Made by a program: the position numbers and the translations under genes
Part shown: piece by piece, positions 16,116 to 25,039 of the stretch
How positions within the stretch are numbered: the first letter of the stretch is position 1
Layout of the letters: every line of letters begins with the position of its first letter
Source: an uncultured Flavobacteriaceae bacterium
GTDB taxonomy: Bacteria > Bacteroidota > Bacteroidia > Flavobacteriales > Flavobacteriaceae
Length of the DNA stretch: 38,796 nucleotides
Direction of reading: 5' to 3'
NCBI GenBank assembly: GCA_938011315.1
Contig: CALLUG010000020.1
Coordinates: forward strand, 1 to 38,796
Notes under the pieces: generated by a model
The model's database searches: none
What the model was told of the DNA's origin: nothing
The model's input: the letters and a program-made list of their open reading frames with translations, nothing else

Positions 16116-17123
16116 TTACCATCTAATAATGACACTTCCCCAAGTAAAACCACTTCCAAAAGCAGCAAGTACAACAATATCGTTGTCTTTAATTTTATTT
16201 TGTTCCCAAGCTTCGGTTAAGGCAATAACAACAGATGCTGCGGTGGTATTACCATACTTTTGAATATTATTAAATACCTGGCTGTCGTTCAAACCAAATT
16301 TTTTTTGAATAAACTGCGAAATTCTCAGGTTGGCCTGATGTGGTATTAGCATATTAATGTCTACTGCTTTTAAGTGATTTGCTTTTAATCCTTCGATAAT
16401 AACCTCACTAAAGCGCATTACCGCATGCTTAAACACAAAGGTCCCATTCATATATGGGTAATACGATTTGTCGTTAGGATCATTTTCTTTCAATAGCTCT
16501 GGCACCCATTTACAAATACTCGGTCCTTTTACTGTTAATTGTTCAGCATGTTCTCCTTCAGAGTGTAAGTGCGATGATAAAATGCCTTTTGTGTTATCTT
16601 CTGTTCGCGATAATACTGCAGCTCCAGCGCCATCACCAAAGATTACTGATACGTGTCGTCCCGCATCACTTTTATCTAAGCCTCCTGAATGGTATTCTGC
16701 TCCTACAACTAGAATGTTTTTGTACATTCCTGTTTTTATAAATTGATCTGCAATAGATAAGGCGTATATAAATCCGGAGCATTGATTTCTTACGTCTAAT
16801 GCGCCAACGGTTGGCATTTCTAACATATTTTGCAGCTGTACTCCTCCTCCTGGAAAATACATATCTGGACTTAAGGTTGCAAAAATGATAAAATCAATAT
16901 CAGTTTTAGTCAGTCCAGAACGCTCTATGGCTATTCGAGATGCCTTTGCCCCCATAACAGAGGATGTGTCTTTAGATTCTGGAGCGACCCAACGACGTTC
17001 TTTAATTCCAGTGCGTTCTTGTATCCACTTATCGCTGGTGTCCATCATTTTAGACAAATCGTTATTAGTTACCACACGTTCTGGAACGTAATAACCAAGG
17101 CCTATTATTTTAGAATTATACAT
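16116..17123 (-). CDS. 3-oxoacyl-ACP synthase III family protein (FabH-like)
   Basis: A 335-residue thiolase-fold condensing enzyme of the KAS III type, which condenses an acyl-CoA starter with malonyl-ACP. Active-site residues: Cys115 in VRNQCSGFIYAL, His in MLIPHQANLRI (about 254-264) and Asn in KYGNTTAASV (about 289-298). TGIKERRW near 38-45 is also conserved. It is not beside other fab genes: its 3' side is the repeat at 16016-16115 and its 5' side faces htpG. It may start straight- or branched-chain fatty acid synthesis, or serve a secondary pathway. Confidence 0.88.
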   Translation of the reverse strand: MYNSKIIGLGYYVPERVVTNNDLSKMMDTSDKWIQERTGIKERRWVAPESKDTSSVMGAKASRIAIERSGLTKTDIDFIIFATLSPDMYFPGGGVQLQNMLEMPTVGALDVRNQCSGFIYALSIADQFIKTGMYKNILVVGAEYHSGGLDKSDAGRHVSVIFGDGAGAAVLSRTEDNTKGILSSHLHSEGEHAEQLTVKGPSICKWVPELLKENDPNDKSYYPYMNGTFVFKHAVMRFSEVIIEGLKANHLKAVDINMLIPHQANLRISQFIQKKFGLNDSQVFNNIQKYGNTTAASVVIALTEAWEQNKIKDNDIVVLAAFGSGFTWGSVIIRW

Positions 17124-17219
17124 CGTTTTATAATTTACTTTAAAGATACTTTAAAATTTCACAACACAAAAAGGTAATTCTACTAATTTAACACTTACAC
17201 CTCTAATTTTTAACAAAAA

Positions 17220-17250
17220 TGACATTATAAAAATATATGTCAGTTTGTCA
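17220..17250 (+). promoter_or_regulatory. TGTCA repeats, putative activator site upstream of htpG
   Basis: TGACAT (17220-17225) and ATGTCA (17237-17242) form an inverted repeat with an 11-base spacer, and a further direct TGTCA is at 17246-17250. They lie about 40-70 bases upstream of the predicted start of transcription. The spacing suits an activator-binding site for the sigma-54-like promoter that follows. The regulator is unknown. Confidence 0.35.
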
Positions 17251-17261
17251 CATTGTAATCC

Positions 17262-17278
17262 TTGGTACTTTTATTGTC
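17262..17278 (+). promoter_or_regulatory. Sigma-54-like (-24/-12) promoter of htpG
   Basis: TTGGTAC, five bases, then TTGTC fits the TGGYRC-N5-TTGCW pattern of RpoN promoters with exact spacing between the GG and the G, except for T in place of C at -12 and C for the final W. It predicts transcription from about 17288, 53 bases before the htpG ATG. No TAnnTTTG element is seen in this intergenic region. Confidence 0.4.
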
Positions 17279-17340
17279 ATTAAACTTAAAATGATAAGTC
17301 TCTCTTTTTAGAGAAAATAACACTATAAAATTTAATTATT

Positions 17341-19254
17341 ATGACAAAAGGAAGTATTAATGTTTCAGTAGAAAACATTTTTCCATTAATTAAAAAATTT
17401 CTATACAGCGATCACGAAATATTTTTACGTGAGCTAATTAGTAATAGTACAGATGCAACCTTAAAGCTAAAACACTTAACAAGCATTGGAGAATCTAAGG
17501 CTGATTATGGAACACCGCAAATAGAAATTAAAATTGATAAAGACGCCAAAAAACTTCATATCATTGACCAAGGTTTGGGGATGACTGCTGATGAGGTTGA
17601 AAAATATATTAACCAAGTTGCATTTTCTGGTGCCGAAGAATTTTTAGACAAATACAAAGATTCTGCAAAAGATTCTGGAATTATAGGACATTTCGGTCTT
17701 GGGTTTTACTCTGCTTTTATGGTTGCAGAAAAAGTAGAAATTATTACTAAATCTCATAAAGACGAACCTGCTGCTCATTGGACTTGCGATGGGTCTCCAG
17801 AGTTTACCCTAGAAACTTCTAACAAAACAGACAGAGGTACAGAAATTATACTCCATATTGCAGAAGATTCTGTAGAGTTTTTAGAAGACAGCAAAATACG
17901 AGAGTTACTCTTGAAATATAATAAATTTATGCCCGTTCCTATTAAGTTTGGAACTAAAGAAGTTAACGACCCCGAGCATACACCTAAAACAACAACAGAC
18001 AAAGACGGTAAAGAAACCACAGAGCCTCATAGACAAGTTACAGTAGACGATATTATTAATAACCCTAATCCTGCTTGGACAAAACAACCAAAAGACTTAG
18101 AAGACAACGATTATAAAGGTTTTTATAGAGAATTGTACCCAATGCAGTTTGAAGAGCCTTTATTTAATATTCACTTAAACGTTGATTATCCTTTTAACTT
18201 AACAGGTATTTTGTATTTCCCAAAAATTAGCCAAGACATGGGAATGCAAAAAGATAAAATTCAGCTATACCAAAATCAAGTTTTTGTTACCGATAATGTA
18301 GAGGGTATAGTTCCTGAGTTTTTAACAATGCTTCGTGGTGTAATAGACTCTCCTGATATTCCGCTAAACGTATCTCGTAGTTACTTACAAGCAGATGGCG
18401 CCGTAAAAAAGATTTCTTCTTACATTACTCGTAAAGTAGCTGATAAGCTAAAATCTTTATTTAATGCAAATCGTGAAGATTTTGAGGCAAAATGGAACGA
18501 TATTAAAATAGTTATTGAATATGGAATGCTTTCTGAAGAAAAATTCTTTGAAAAAGCAAATGCTTTTGCATTATACCCAACAGTAGAAGGTGCTTATTAT
18601 ACTTACGAAGAACTTTACAATAAAATAAAAGCAAATCAAACAGATAAAGACGATAAACTCGTAATTCTTTATGCTTCTAATAAAGATGAGCAACACAGCT
18701 ATATTGAAGCTGCAAAAGCTAAGGGCTATGAAATTTTATTACTAGACAGCCCTATCGTACCGCATCTAATGCAAAAGCTAGAGACTACTAAAGAAAATAT
18801 TTCTTTTGCACGTGTTGATGCAGATGCTATTGATAAATTAATAAAGAAAGATGAAAACATCATTTCTAAACTAAATGAAGATCAAACAAAAGCATTAGAC
18901 ACTTTATTAAAAGATATTATTCCTTCTGAAAAATTCATGGTGCAATTAGAAGCAATGGATAGCGATGCAGCTCCCTTTATGATTACACAACCTGAATTTA
19001 TGCGCCGTATGAAAGAGATGCAACAAACTGGTGGAGGCGGTGGTATGTTTGGTATGGGTAATATGCCTGAAATGTACAACCTTGTGGTAAACACAAACTC
19101 AAATCTTGTAGGGGAATTACTAACTATTAAAACTAAAAAGAAGCAAGAGCGACTAGTTAACCAAAGTCTAGACTTAGCAAGGTTATCGCAAGGGCTATTA
19201 AAAGGCGAAGAACTGACAGATTTTATTAAACGTAGCTACGAAATGATAAAATAG
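17341..19254 (+). CDS. htpG: Chaperone protein HtpG (Hsp90)
   Basis: A 637-residue cytosolic ATP-dependent chaperone of the Hsp90 family. The N-terminal GHKL ATPase domain has ELISNSTDAT around 31-40 (Glu/Asn that position Mg-ATP), DQGLGMTADEV near 78-88 and IGHFGLGFYSAFM near 117-129. The middle domain holds NVSRSYLQAD near 341-350. The C-terminal dimerisation domain carries a Gly/Met-rich loop (GGGGGMFGMGN near 564-574). A charged insert (about 215-240, TTTDKDGKETTEP) resembles a short linker. Monocistronic: own promoter region upstream and a strong terminator just downstream. Confidence 0.96.
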   Translation: MTKGSINVSVENIFPLIKKFLYSDHEIFLRELISNSTDATLKLKHLTSIGESKADYGTPQIEIKIDKDAKKLHIIDQGLGMTADEVEKYINQVAFSGAEEFLDKYKDSAKDSGIIGHFGLGFYSAFMVAEKVEIITKSHKDEPAAHWTCDGSPEFTLETSNKTDRGTEIILHIAEDSVEFLEDSKIRELLLKYNKFMPVPIKFGTKEVNDPEHTPKTTTDKDGKETTEPHRQVTVDDIINNPNPAWTKQPKDLEDNDYKGFYRELYPMQFEEPLFNIHLNVDYPFNLTGILYFPKISQDMGMQKDKIQLYQNQVFVTDNVEGIVPEFLTMLRGVIDSPDIPLNVSRSYLQADGAVKKISSYITRKVADKLKSLFNANREDFEAKWNDIKIVIEYGMLSEEKFFEKANAFALYPTVEGAYYTYEELYNKIKANQTDKDDKLVILYASNKDEQHSYIEAAKAKGYEILLLDSPIVPHLMQKLETTKENISFARVDADAIDKLIKKDENIISKLNEDQTKALDTLLKDIIPSEKFMVQLEAMDSDAAPFMITQPEFMRRMKEMQQTGGGGGMFGMGNMPEMYNLVVNTNSNLVGELLTIKTKKKQERLVNQSLDLARLSQGLLKGEELTDFIKRSYEMIK

Positions 19255-19275
19255 AGCAAGACGTTTAAAAACCAT

Positions 19276-19313
19276 AAAAAAAGAGGAATGATAAAAATGA
19301 TTCCTCTTTTTTT
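19276..19313. terminator. Bidirectional terminator between htpG and the immunophilin gene
   Basis: AAAAAAAGAGGAAT (19276-19289) and ATTCCTCTTTTTTT (19300-19313) form a perfect 14-bp stem with a 10-base loop. Runs of A on one side and T on the other allow it to end htpG (plus) and transcription on the minus strand. Confidence 0.88.
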
Positions 19314-19331
19314 ATGATTTTTAGTTATTAA

Positions 19332-19433
19332 TTATTTTGAAAAATAAAAGCGAACAATCTGAATTAAATCATCTTTTTTGCTAAACTTAAGTTTTTTACT
19401 TTTTGCATATTGTTGCACTTCTTTTACTGTTTT
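19332..19433 (-). other. Possible remnant or very short ORF with a SAP-like helix pattern
   Basis: Downstream of the immunophilin stop, one minus-strand frame is open from an in-frame stop at 19436-19434 to the stop at 19334-19332 and reads TVKEVQQYAKSKKLKFSKKD followed by DLIQIVRFYFSK. The pattern of a helix, a Lys-rich turn and a helix resembles SAP or Rho-N-type nucleic-acid-binding modules. There is no ATG; the only candidate start is GTG at 19418, giving 28 residues. It may be a decayed gene end or chance. Confidence 0.2.
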
Positions 19434-19443
19434 TTAATACTCT

Positions 19444-20376
19444 TTACTTAACGTCCATTAATTCTACATCAAAAATAAGTGTAGCATCTGGTGGAATTAC
19501 ACCTCCAGCGCCTCTAGAACCATACGCTAAGTTACTAGGGATTACAAAACGGGCTTTATCGCCTATTTTTAATAAAGCAACACCCTCATCCCAACCAGAT
19601 ATGACTTGCCCTGCACCTAATGAAAAATCTATAGGCGCATTACGTTTGTAAGATGAATCGAAGACTGTTCCATCTAGTAGTTGTCCTTTGTAATGCACGG
19701 ATACTGTTTTTCCTTTTTCTGCTTTTACCCCAGAACCTTCTTGAATAATTTGATAACGCAATCCACTATCTGTCTTATTAAATCCTGATGCAATTTTTTC
19801 TAACTCAGCATCTTGATCAGCTTTTTGCTTTGCAATGCGTTGTTTACGACTTCCTTCAAATGTTCTAAAAGCCTCTACTGCATTAAAGGATTTTGCAGCG
19901 TCTCCTACTCTTACAATTTCTAGACTTGTAAGTTGATCGCCCTGAGTTATTGCATCTACAACATCTTGTCCTTCTTGTACTTTTCCAAAAACAGTGTGCT
20001 TATTGTCTAACCAGGGTGTTTCGACATGTGTGATAAAAAACTGGCTTCCATTAGTTCCGGGTCCAGAGTTTGCCATAGACAAAACTCCCGGGCCATCGTG
20101 CTTTAATTCTGAGTGAAATTCGTCATCAAATTTATAACCTGGATCTCCAGTTCCTGTTCCTTGAGGGCACCCTCCCTGAATCATAAAGTCTGAAATAACA
20201 CGATGAAATTTTAATCCATCATAATAAGGTTTTCCTTGTGGTTTTACTTTATTTTCTAAATTGCCTTCAGCTAAGGCTACAAAGTTTCCAACTGTTCCTG
20301 GGGTTTTTTCATATTCTAAAGAAACAAGTATTGTTCCTTTACTGGTGCTCATTTTTGCGTATAAACCGTCTTGCAT
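19444..20376 (-). CDS. Dual-family immunophilin: cyclophilin-FKBP fusion peptidyl-prolyl isomerase
   Basis: A 310-residue fusion of two unrelated prolyl isomerases. Residues about 9-165 are a cyclophilin domain ([40 protein letters not shown]). Residues about 205-310 are an FKBP domain ([59 protein letters not shown]). A charged helical linker ([20 protein letters not shown]) joins them. There is no signal peptide, so it is probably cytosolic. Cyclophilin-then-FKBP dual immunophilins are known from Flavobacterium relatives. The start could be the ATG at 20376 or the one eight codons on at 20352. Confidence 0.92.
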   Translation of the reverse strand: MQDGLYAKMSTSKGTILVSLEYEKTPGTVGNFVALAEGNLENKVKPQGKPYYDGLKFHRVISDFMIQGGCPQGTGTGDPGYKFDDEFHSELKHDGPGVLSMANSGPGTNGSQFFITHVETPWLDNKHTVFGKVQEGQDVVDAITQGDQLTSLEIVRVGDAAKSFNAVEAFRTFEGSRKQRIAKQKADQDAELEKIASGFNKTDSGLRYQIIQEGSGVKAEKGKTVSVHYKGQLLDGTVFDSSYKRNAPIDFSLGAGQVISGWDEGVALLKIGDKARFVIPSNLAYGSRGAGGVIPPDATLIFDVELMDVK

Positions 20377-20398
20377 TATTCTGTGTTTTTATAATGGG

Positions 20399-20406
20399 CA
20401 AATATA
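20399..20406 (-). promoter_or_regulatory. Putative -7 element of the immunophilin promoter
   Basis: On the minus strand this reads TATATTTG, an exact TAnnTTTG match, predicting transcription near 20392, 16 bases before the ATG at 20376. A TTG at 20433-20431 is 24 bases further upstream. The position leaves room for either candidate start codon. Confidence 0.5.
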
Positions 20407-20445
20407 CTAAGAAGTTACGCTTAGAAAATACAAGTGTCCTTTTTT

Positions 20446-22647
20446 TTAATTAGCAACTTCAGTCATAAATTTAATACGGTATAAGCGCAATTCTTCATGG
20501 TCATAGTCGCCATCAAATTCTTTTACAGCTGCTTCTATATCGTCAGTTTCAGATTCCATAAAATATTCGTGAATTTCCTCTTGTTGATCTTCATCCAAAA
20601 TATCATCAATCCAATAATCAATATTTAATTTTGTTCCAGAAAACACGATAGCTTCCATTTCTTTTATAAAATCAGGCATTTCCATACCTTTTGCTGATGC
20701 AATATCATCTAACGGTAGTTTTCTGTCTATGTTTTGAATAATGTTTAGTTTAAGCGCAGAGTTTAGTCCTGTAGATTTTACTATCATTTCATCAGGTCTC
20801 ACAATATCGTTATCATATACGTAACGGCTTATTAGTGCTACAAAATCTTCGCCATATTTTTTTGCTTTCCCCTCGCCTACACCATAGGTATTTGCTAACT
20901 CTGCTATACTTATAGGATATTTAAGCGACATATCTTCCAGAGAGGGATCTTGAAAAATAACAAATGGAGGCACTTTTAGCTTTTTAGCATTCTTTCGGCG
21001 AAGGTCTTTTAGCATTTTCATTAGCATCTCATCTGCAACAACACCACCTCCTTTTGAGTTTGTAATAATACTATCGTCATTGACCTCATCAAAAACATGA
21101 TCTTCGGTCATCATAAACGATACTGGCTGTTCTAGATAAGCTTTTCCATTTTCTGTTCCTTTTAATACACCATAGGTTTCAATATCTTTCTTTAAAAGTC
21201 CTGAAACTAATACTTGGCGTATTAATGCCATCCAAAATTTTCCTTCTTTAGTTTTTCCTATTCCAAAAAAGGGTTGTGTATGAGTTCGATGTGATATTAT
21301 TAAAGCGTTTTCTTTGCCTGTAATAACGTTAACTAGATCTTTACTCTTATATTTTTCGTTAGTTTTTGCAACAACGTCTAGCAAGATTTCAACTTCATTT
21401 TTAGCCTCAACTTGCTTTTTAGGATGCCTTACATTGTCGTCCAAATCGCCTCCATCGCCCGTTTCGTTATCAAACTCTTCGCCAAAATAATGAAGTATAA
21501 ATTTTCGCCTAGATATTGATGTTTCTGCAAAAGCTACAACTTCTTGTAGTAAAGCATGTCCTATTTCTTGCTCTGCTACTGGCTTGCCTGCCATAAATTT
21601 TTCTAATTTTTCAATGTCTTTATAAGCATAGTATGCTAAGCAGTGTCCTTCGCCTCCGTCTCGTCCTGCGCGTCCTGTTTCTTGATAGTAACTCTCAATA
21701 CTTTTAGGAATATCATGATGAATTACAAAACGTACATCTGGTTTATCTATACCCATACCAAAAGCTATTGTTGCGACAACAATATCTACATCTTCCATTA
21801 AAAACATATCTTGATGCCTAGCTCGAGTTTTGGCATCTAATCCTGCATGATAGGGCACAGCTTTAAGTCCATTAACTTGCAATACTTGTGCTAGTTCTTC
21901 AACTCGTTTTCGGCTTAAACAGTACACAATACCTGATTTGCCCTCATTTTGTTTAATAAAACGAATAATATCTGCGTCTACAGTTTTTGTTTTGGGGCGT
22001 ATTTCATAGTATAAATTGGGGCGGTTAAATGAGGCTTTGAATGTTTTGGCATCAGGAATTGCTAAATTTTTCAAGATATCTTCCTGTACCTTTGGTGTTG
22101 CAGTAGCTGTTAGTCCTACTATAGGAATATTGTCACCTATCCGTTTTATAATATGTCTTAGATTTCTGTATTCTGGTCTAAAATCGTGCCCCCACTCACT
22201 AATACAATGTGCCTCGTCTATAGCAAGAAAAGATATTTTTTCTTCTCTCAAAAATTCTACATTTTCTTCTTTTGTAAGAGATTCTGGGGCGACATATAGT
22301 AATTTTGTGATTCCGCTAGAAATGTCAGATTTTACCTTTTTTATTTCTGTTTTGTTTAATGATGAGTTTAAAACATGTGCAACGCCTTCCTCATTAGAAA
22401 TTCCACGAATAGCATCTACTTGGTTTTTCATTAATGCAATTAGTGGAGACACTACGATTGCAGTTCCTTCTTTCATTAATGCAGGTAATTGGTAACACAA
22501 AGATTTCCCCCCACCCGTAGGCATAATAACAAAAGTATTATTTCCGGCAACTACACTTGTAACGACTTGCTCCTGCAAACCTTTAAAATTAGTAAAACCA
22601 AAATACGTTTTTAATGCTTCTTTTAGCTCGTTTTGCTGTGTATTCAT
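20446..22647 (-). CDS. recQ: ATP-dependent DNA helicase RecQ
   Basis: A 733-residue superfamily-2 3'-5' DNA helicase for recombination and fork repair. Motif I MPTGGGKSLCYQLPA near 42-56; DEAH box IDEAHCISEWGHDFRPEYR near 143-161; motif III TATATP; motif V-VI ATIAFGMGIDKPDVRFVIHHDIPKS and QETGRAGRDG near 330-341. RQC and HRDC regions follow (HRDC about 575-645, ISIAELANTYGVGEGKAKKYG), then an acidic C-terminal extension. The zinc-binding segment of typical RecQ is present in outline (SRRKFILHYFGEEFD) but contains none of the usual four cysteines. Divergent from kpsF. Confidence 0.93.
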   Translation of the reverse strand: MNTQQNELKEALKTYFGFTNFKGLQEQVVTSVVAGNNTFVIMPTGGGKSLCYQLPALMKEGTAIVVSPLIALMKNQVDAIRGISNEEGVAHVLNSSLNKTEIKKVKSDISSGITKLLYVAPESLTKEENVEFLREEKISFLAIDEAHCISEWGHDFRPEYRNLRHIIKRIGDNIPIVGLTATATPKVQEDILKNLAIPDAKTFKASFNRPNLYYEIRPKTKTVDADIIRFIKQNEGKSGIVYCLSRKRVEELAQVLQVNGLKAVPYHAGLDAKTRARHQDMFLMEDVDIVVATIAFGMGIDKPDVRFVIHHDIPKSIESYYQETGRAGRDGGEGHCLAYYAYKDIEKLEKFMAGKPVAEQEIGHALLQEVVAFAETSISRRKFILHYFGEEFDNETGDGGDLDDNVRHPKKQVEAKNEVEILLDVVAKTNEKYKSKDLVNVITGKENALIISHRTHTQPFFGIGKTKEGKFWMALIRQVLVSGLLKKDIETYGVLKGTENGKAYLEQPVSFMMTEDHVFDEVNDDSIITNSKGGGVVADEMLMKMLKDLRRKNAKKLKVPPFVIFQDPSLEDMSLKYPISIAELANTYGVGEGKAKKYGEDFVALISRYVYDNDIVRPDEMIVKSTGLNSALKLNIIQNIDRKLPLDDIASAKGMEMPDFIKEMEAIVFSGTKLNIDYWIDDILDEDQQEEIHEYFMESETDDIEAAVKEFDGDYDHEELRLYRIKFMTEVAN

Positions 22648-22836
22648 TAATTAGTACGCTATAATTTATATTTTTTTAACTAGAGAAAAATATTATTTAA
22701 TTTCTAGTCTATTTCGAAAGCTCTCCTATTTTTTTTTCGTTTTTTTGTATTAATTTAATAACATTAACCAATGCGTCCAAAAGACCTATAAATATACAAA
22801 TTTCTTTAAAACTGTCAACTTAAAATAATTATAATT

Positions 22837-23805
22837 TTGAACACAAAAAAATCTATCTTAAATATAGCCAAAGAGACTATTAATATAGAAGCTAATGCTA
22901 TTGCAAATCTTTCGCAACTTTTGGACCATCATTTTTCTGAAGCTATTGAGATTATTTTAAATTCTAAAGGAAGACTTATTATTACAGGTATTGGCAAAAG
23001 TGCTATTATTGCTAACAAAATTGTAGCGACTTTAAACTCTACAGGGACGCCTTCTGTCTTTATGCACGCAGCAGATGCTATACACGGCGATTTAGGATTA
23101 GTACTAAAAGATGATGTGGTTATTTGCATCTCTAAAAGCGGAAATACTCCCGAAATAAAGGTATTAGTTCCGCTCCTTAAAAATGGCCCTAATACACTAA
23201 TTGCTATAACAGGCAATAGCGATTCTTTTTTAGCACAAAATGCACATTATGTTTTAAATACTTTTGTTGAAAAAGAAGCCTGTCCAAACAATTTGGCTCC
23301 AACAACAAGCACTACAGCACAGCTTGTTATGGGAGACGCCATTGCGGTGTGTTTACTTAAGTTAAGAGGGTTTTCTAGCACAGATTTTGCAAAATATCAC
23401 CCGGGAGGAACTTTAGGGAAAAAGCTGTATCTACGCGTTAACGACTTATCTTCTATTAACAAAAAACCATTTGTTGAACCTAATACTAGCATAAAAGAGG
23501 TCATTTTAGAAATTTCTAATAAAATGCTAGGCGTTACAGCTGTAGTAACTAACAATACTGTTGTTGGTGTTATTACTGACGGCGATTTAAGACGAATGCT
23601 AAGTAACAACAAAAACTTTATGCAACTAACGGCTAAAGACATTATGAATGCTGAGCCAAAAACAATTCGTGATAATGCTATGGCAGTCGATGCCATGGAG
23701 CTTATGGAAGCCAATGGAGTTTCGCAATTATTAGTTACAGACGATGCTGGTCACTACCAAGGTGTTGTGCATTTGCATGACCTTATAAAAGAGGGTATTA
23801 TATAA
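22837..23805 (+). CDS. KpsF/GutQ-family D-arabinose 5-phosphate isomerase
   Basis: A 322-residue cytosolic isomerase converting D-ribulose 5-phosphate to D-arabinose 5-phosphate, the first step towards Kdo for LPS. SIS domain at about 30-180 (TGIGKSAIIANKIVATLNSTGTP; CISKSGNTPE; LAPTTSTTAQLVMGDA), then a CBS pair (about 205-322). The start is a TTG at 22837: it gives the normal N-terminus and there is no ATG in frame until well inside the SIS domain. The stop overlaps the tatC ATG by one base. Colocalisation with lptB fits a role in LPS. Confidence 0.9.
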   Translation: MNTKKSILNIAKETINIEANAIANLSQLLDHHFSEAIEIILNSKGRLIITGIGKSAIIANKIVATLNSTGTPSVFMHAADAIHGDLGLVLKDDVVICISKSGNTPEIKVLVPLLKNGPNTLIAITGNSDSFLAQNAHYVLNTFVEKEACPNNLAPTTSTTAQLVMGDAIAVCLLKLRGFSSTDFAKYHPGGTLGKKLYLRVNDLSSINKKPFVEPNTSIKEVILEISNKMLGVTAVVTNNTVVGVITDGDLRRMLSNNKNFMQLTAKDIMNAEPKTIRDNAMAVDAMELMEANGVSQLLVTDDAGHYQGVVHLHDLIKEGII

Positions 23806-24623
23806 TGGCAAACCAAAAGAATATAAATACTATGTCCTTTTTAGATCATCTCGAAGATTTACGCTGGCATTTAATTCGTATTACTATGGCTATTGTTATA
23901 GCTGGTACTGTTGCTTTTATGTTTAGTTCTTTTATTTTTGAATCTATTATTTTTGCGCCACTTAGCATGGATTTTTTAACCTATGATATGCTTTGTAGGT
24001 CTGCTAATTTTATAGGTGTAGATACTAGTTTTTGTGGAGATACGTTGCCTATGATACTGCAAAGTCGAAAAATGGCAGGACAATTTTCGGCAGATATTTG
24101 GATGTCTATTGCTGCTGGATTTGTTATTGCCTTTCCATACATTTTATATCAATTATGGAAATTCATAAGCCCCGGACTACATAAGAATGAACGAAAACAC
24201 TCGCGTGGGTTTATTTTTGTTTCCTCTATACTATTTTTTTTAGGAGTCCTTTTTGGGTATTACATTATTACACCTCTATCCATTAATTTTTTAATTAATT
24301 ATACAATATCAGATCTTGTTGATAACCAGATTGATATTAGCTCATATACTGCATTAATAAAATCTTCCTCACTAGCTTCTGGCCTTATATTTGAGCTTCC
24401 TATTGTTATTTATTTTTTAACCAAAATAGGGTTGGTAAGTCCTAAGTTTCTAAAAAAATACAGAAAATACGCTCTTGTACTAGTATTAATACTAGCTGCA
24501 ATTATTACGCCGCCAGATCTAGCGAGCCAAATAATAGTTGCTATTCCTATTTTAATATTATACCAAGTCAGCATTTATATTTCTAAAATTGTAATTAAAA
24601 ATCAAACTAAAAAACACATCTAA
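23805..24623 (+). CDS. tatC: Sec-independent protein translocase TatC
   Basis: A 272-residue inner-membrane protein, the receptor of the twin-arginine translocon that exports folded proteins. It has the six hydrophobic segments of TatC, the early signature MSFLDHLEDLRWHLIRI (about 10-26), FAAGFVIAFPYILYQLW-type sequence (AAGFVIAFPYILYQLWKFI near 102-120) and the conserved F-E-LP block SGLIFELPIVIYFLTKIG (about 191-208). It is slightly longer than the E. coli protein because of an insert between the first two segments that carries two cysteines (MLCRSANFIGVDTSFCGD). Coupled to kpsF by a one-base overlap. Confidence 0.94.
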   Translation: MANQKNINTMSFLDHLEDLRWHLIRITMAIVIAGTVAFMFSSFIFESIIFAPLSMDFLTYDMLCRSANFIGVDTSFCGDTLPMILQSRKMAGQFSADIWMSIAAGFVIAFPYILYQLWKFISPGLHKNERKHSRGFIFVSSILFFLGVLFGYYIITPLSINFLINYTISDLVDNQIDISSYTALIKSSSLASGLIFELPIVIYFLTKIGLVSPKFLKKYRKYALVLVLILAAIITPPDLASQIIVAIPILILYQVSIYISKIVIKNQTKKHI

Positions 24624-24625
24624 TT

Positions 24626-24976
24626 ATGTCGAACATTGTAACAGAATTTAATGATTATCGCGAAAAAATGAATGACAAAATTCTAGCAGATAATAATAAA
24701 ATTATTAAACGTATTTTTAATCTTGATACAAATGCTTACCAAGCGGGGGCTTTAGACACAAAAACAAAAGAATTGCTAGGGCTTGTAGCCTCAGCCGTGT
24801 TAAGGTGCGACGACTGCATTCGCTACCACCTAGAAACTAGCTATAAGCTAGGGGTTTCTAAAGAGGAAGTTTTAGAGTCTCTGAGCATTGCAACCTTGGT
24901 AGGAGGTACAATTGTTGTACCACACTTACGTCGTGCTTATGAGTTTTGGGACGCCTTAGAGGAAGAACAACGTTAA
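24626..24976 (+). CDS. Carboxymuconolactone decarboxylase family (AhpD-like) protein
   Basis: A 116-residue helical protein of the AhpD/CMD superfamily. The redox-active CxxC with its following His is CDDCIRYHLETSYKLG near 67-82, and LVGGTIVVPHLRRAYEFW closes the domain. Members act as thiol-disulfide peroxidase partners or as small decarboxylases; the CxxC-x3-H pattern favours the redox type. It starts 2 bases after tatC stops, so the genes are cotranscribed, though the reason for the pairing is unclear. Confidence 0.87.
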   Translation: MSNIVTEFNDYREKMNDKILADNNKIIKRIFNLDTNAYQAGALDTKTKELLGLVASAVLRCDDCIRYHLETSYKLGVSKEEVLESLSIATLVGGTIVVPHLRRAYEFWDALEEEQR

Positions 24977-25014
24977 TTTATTAATAACATTTAAGCTTAT
25001 AAAAAGGATTTCAT

Positions 25015-25022
25015 TACTTTTG
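25015..25022 (+). promoter_or_regulatory. Putative -7 element of the lptB promoter
   Basis: TACTTTTG matches TAnnTTTG, 18 bases before the lptB ATG at 25040. No obvious -33 TTTG is present. It would give a short leader; lptB could also be read from kpsF-tatC upstream. Confidence 0.35.
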
Positions 25023-25039
25023 ATTTTTACACAAAATAT

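Noticed and set aside
22832-22839. TAATTTTG, a perfect -7 match just upstream of kpsF
   Set aside because: It overlaps the TTG start codon at 22837, so transcription from it would begin inside the gene and lose the start; no other start codon fits the family N-terminus.
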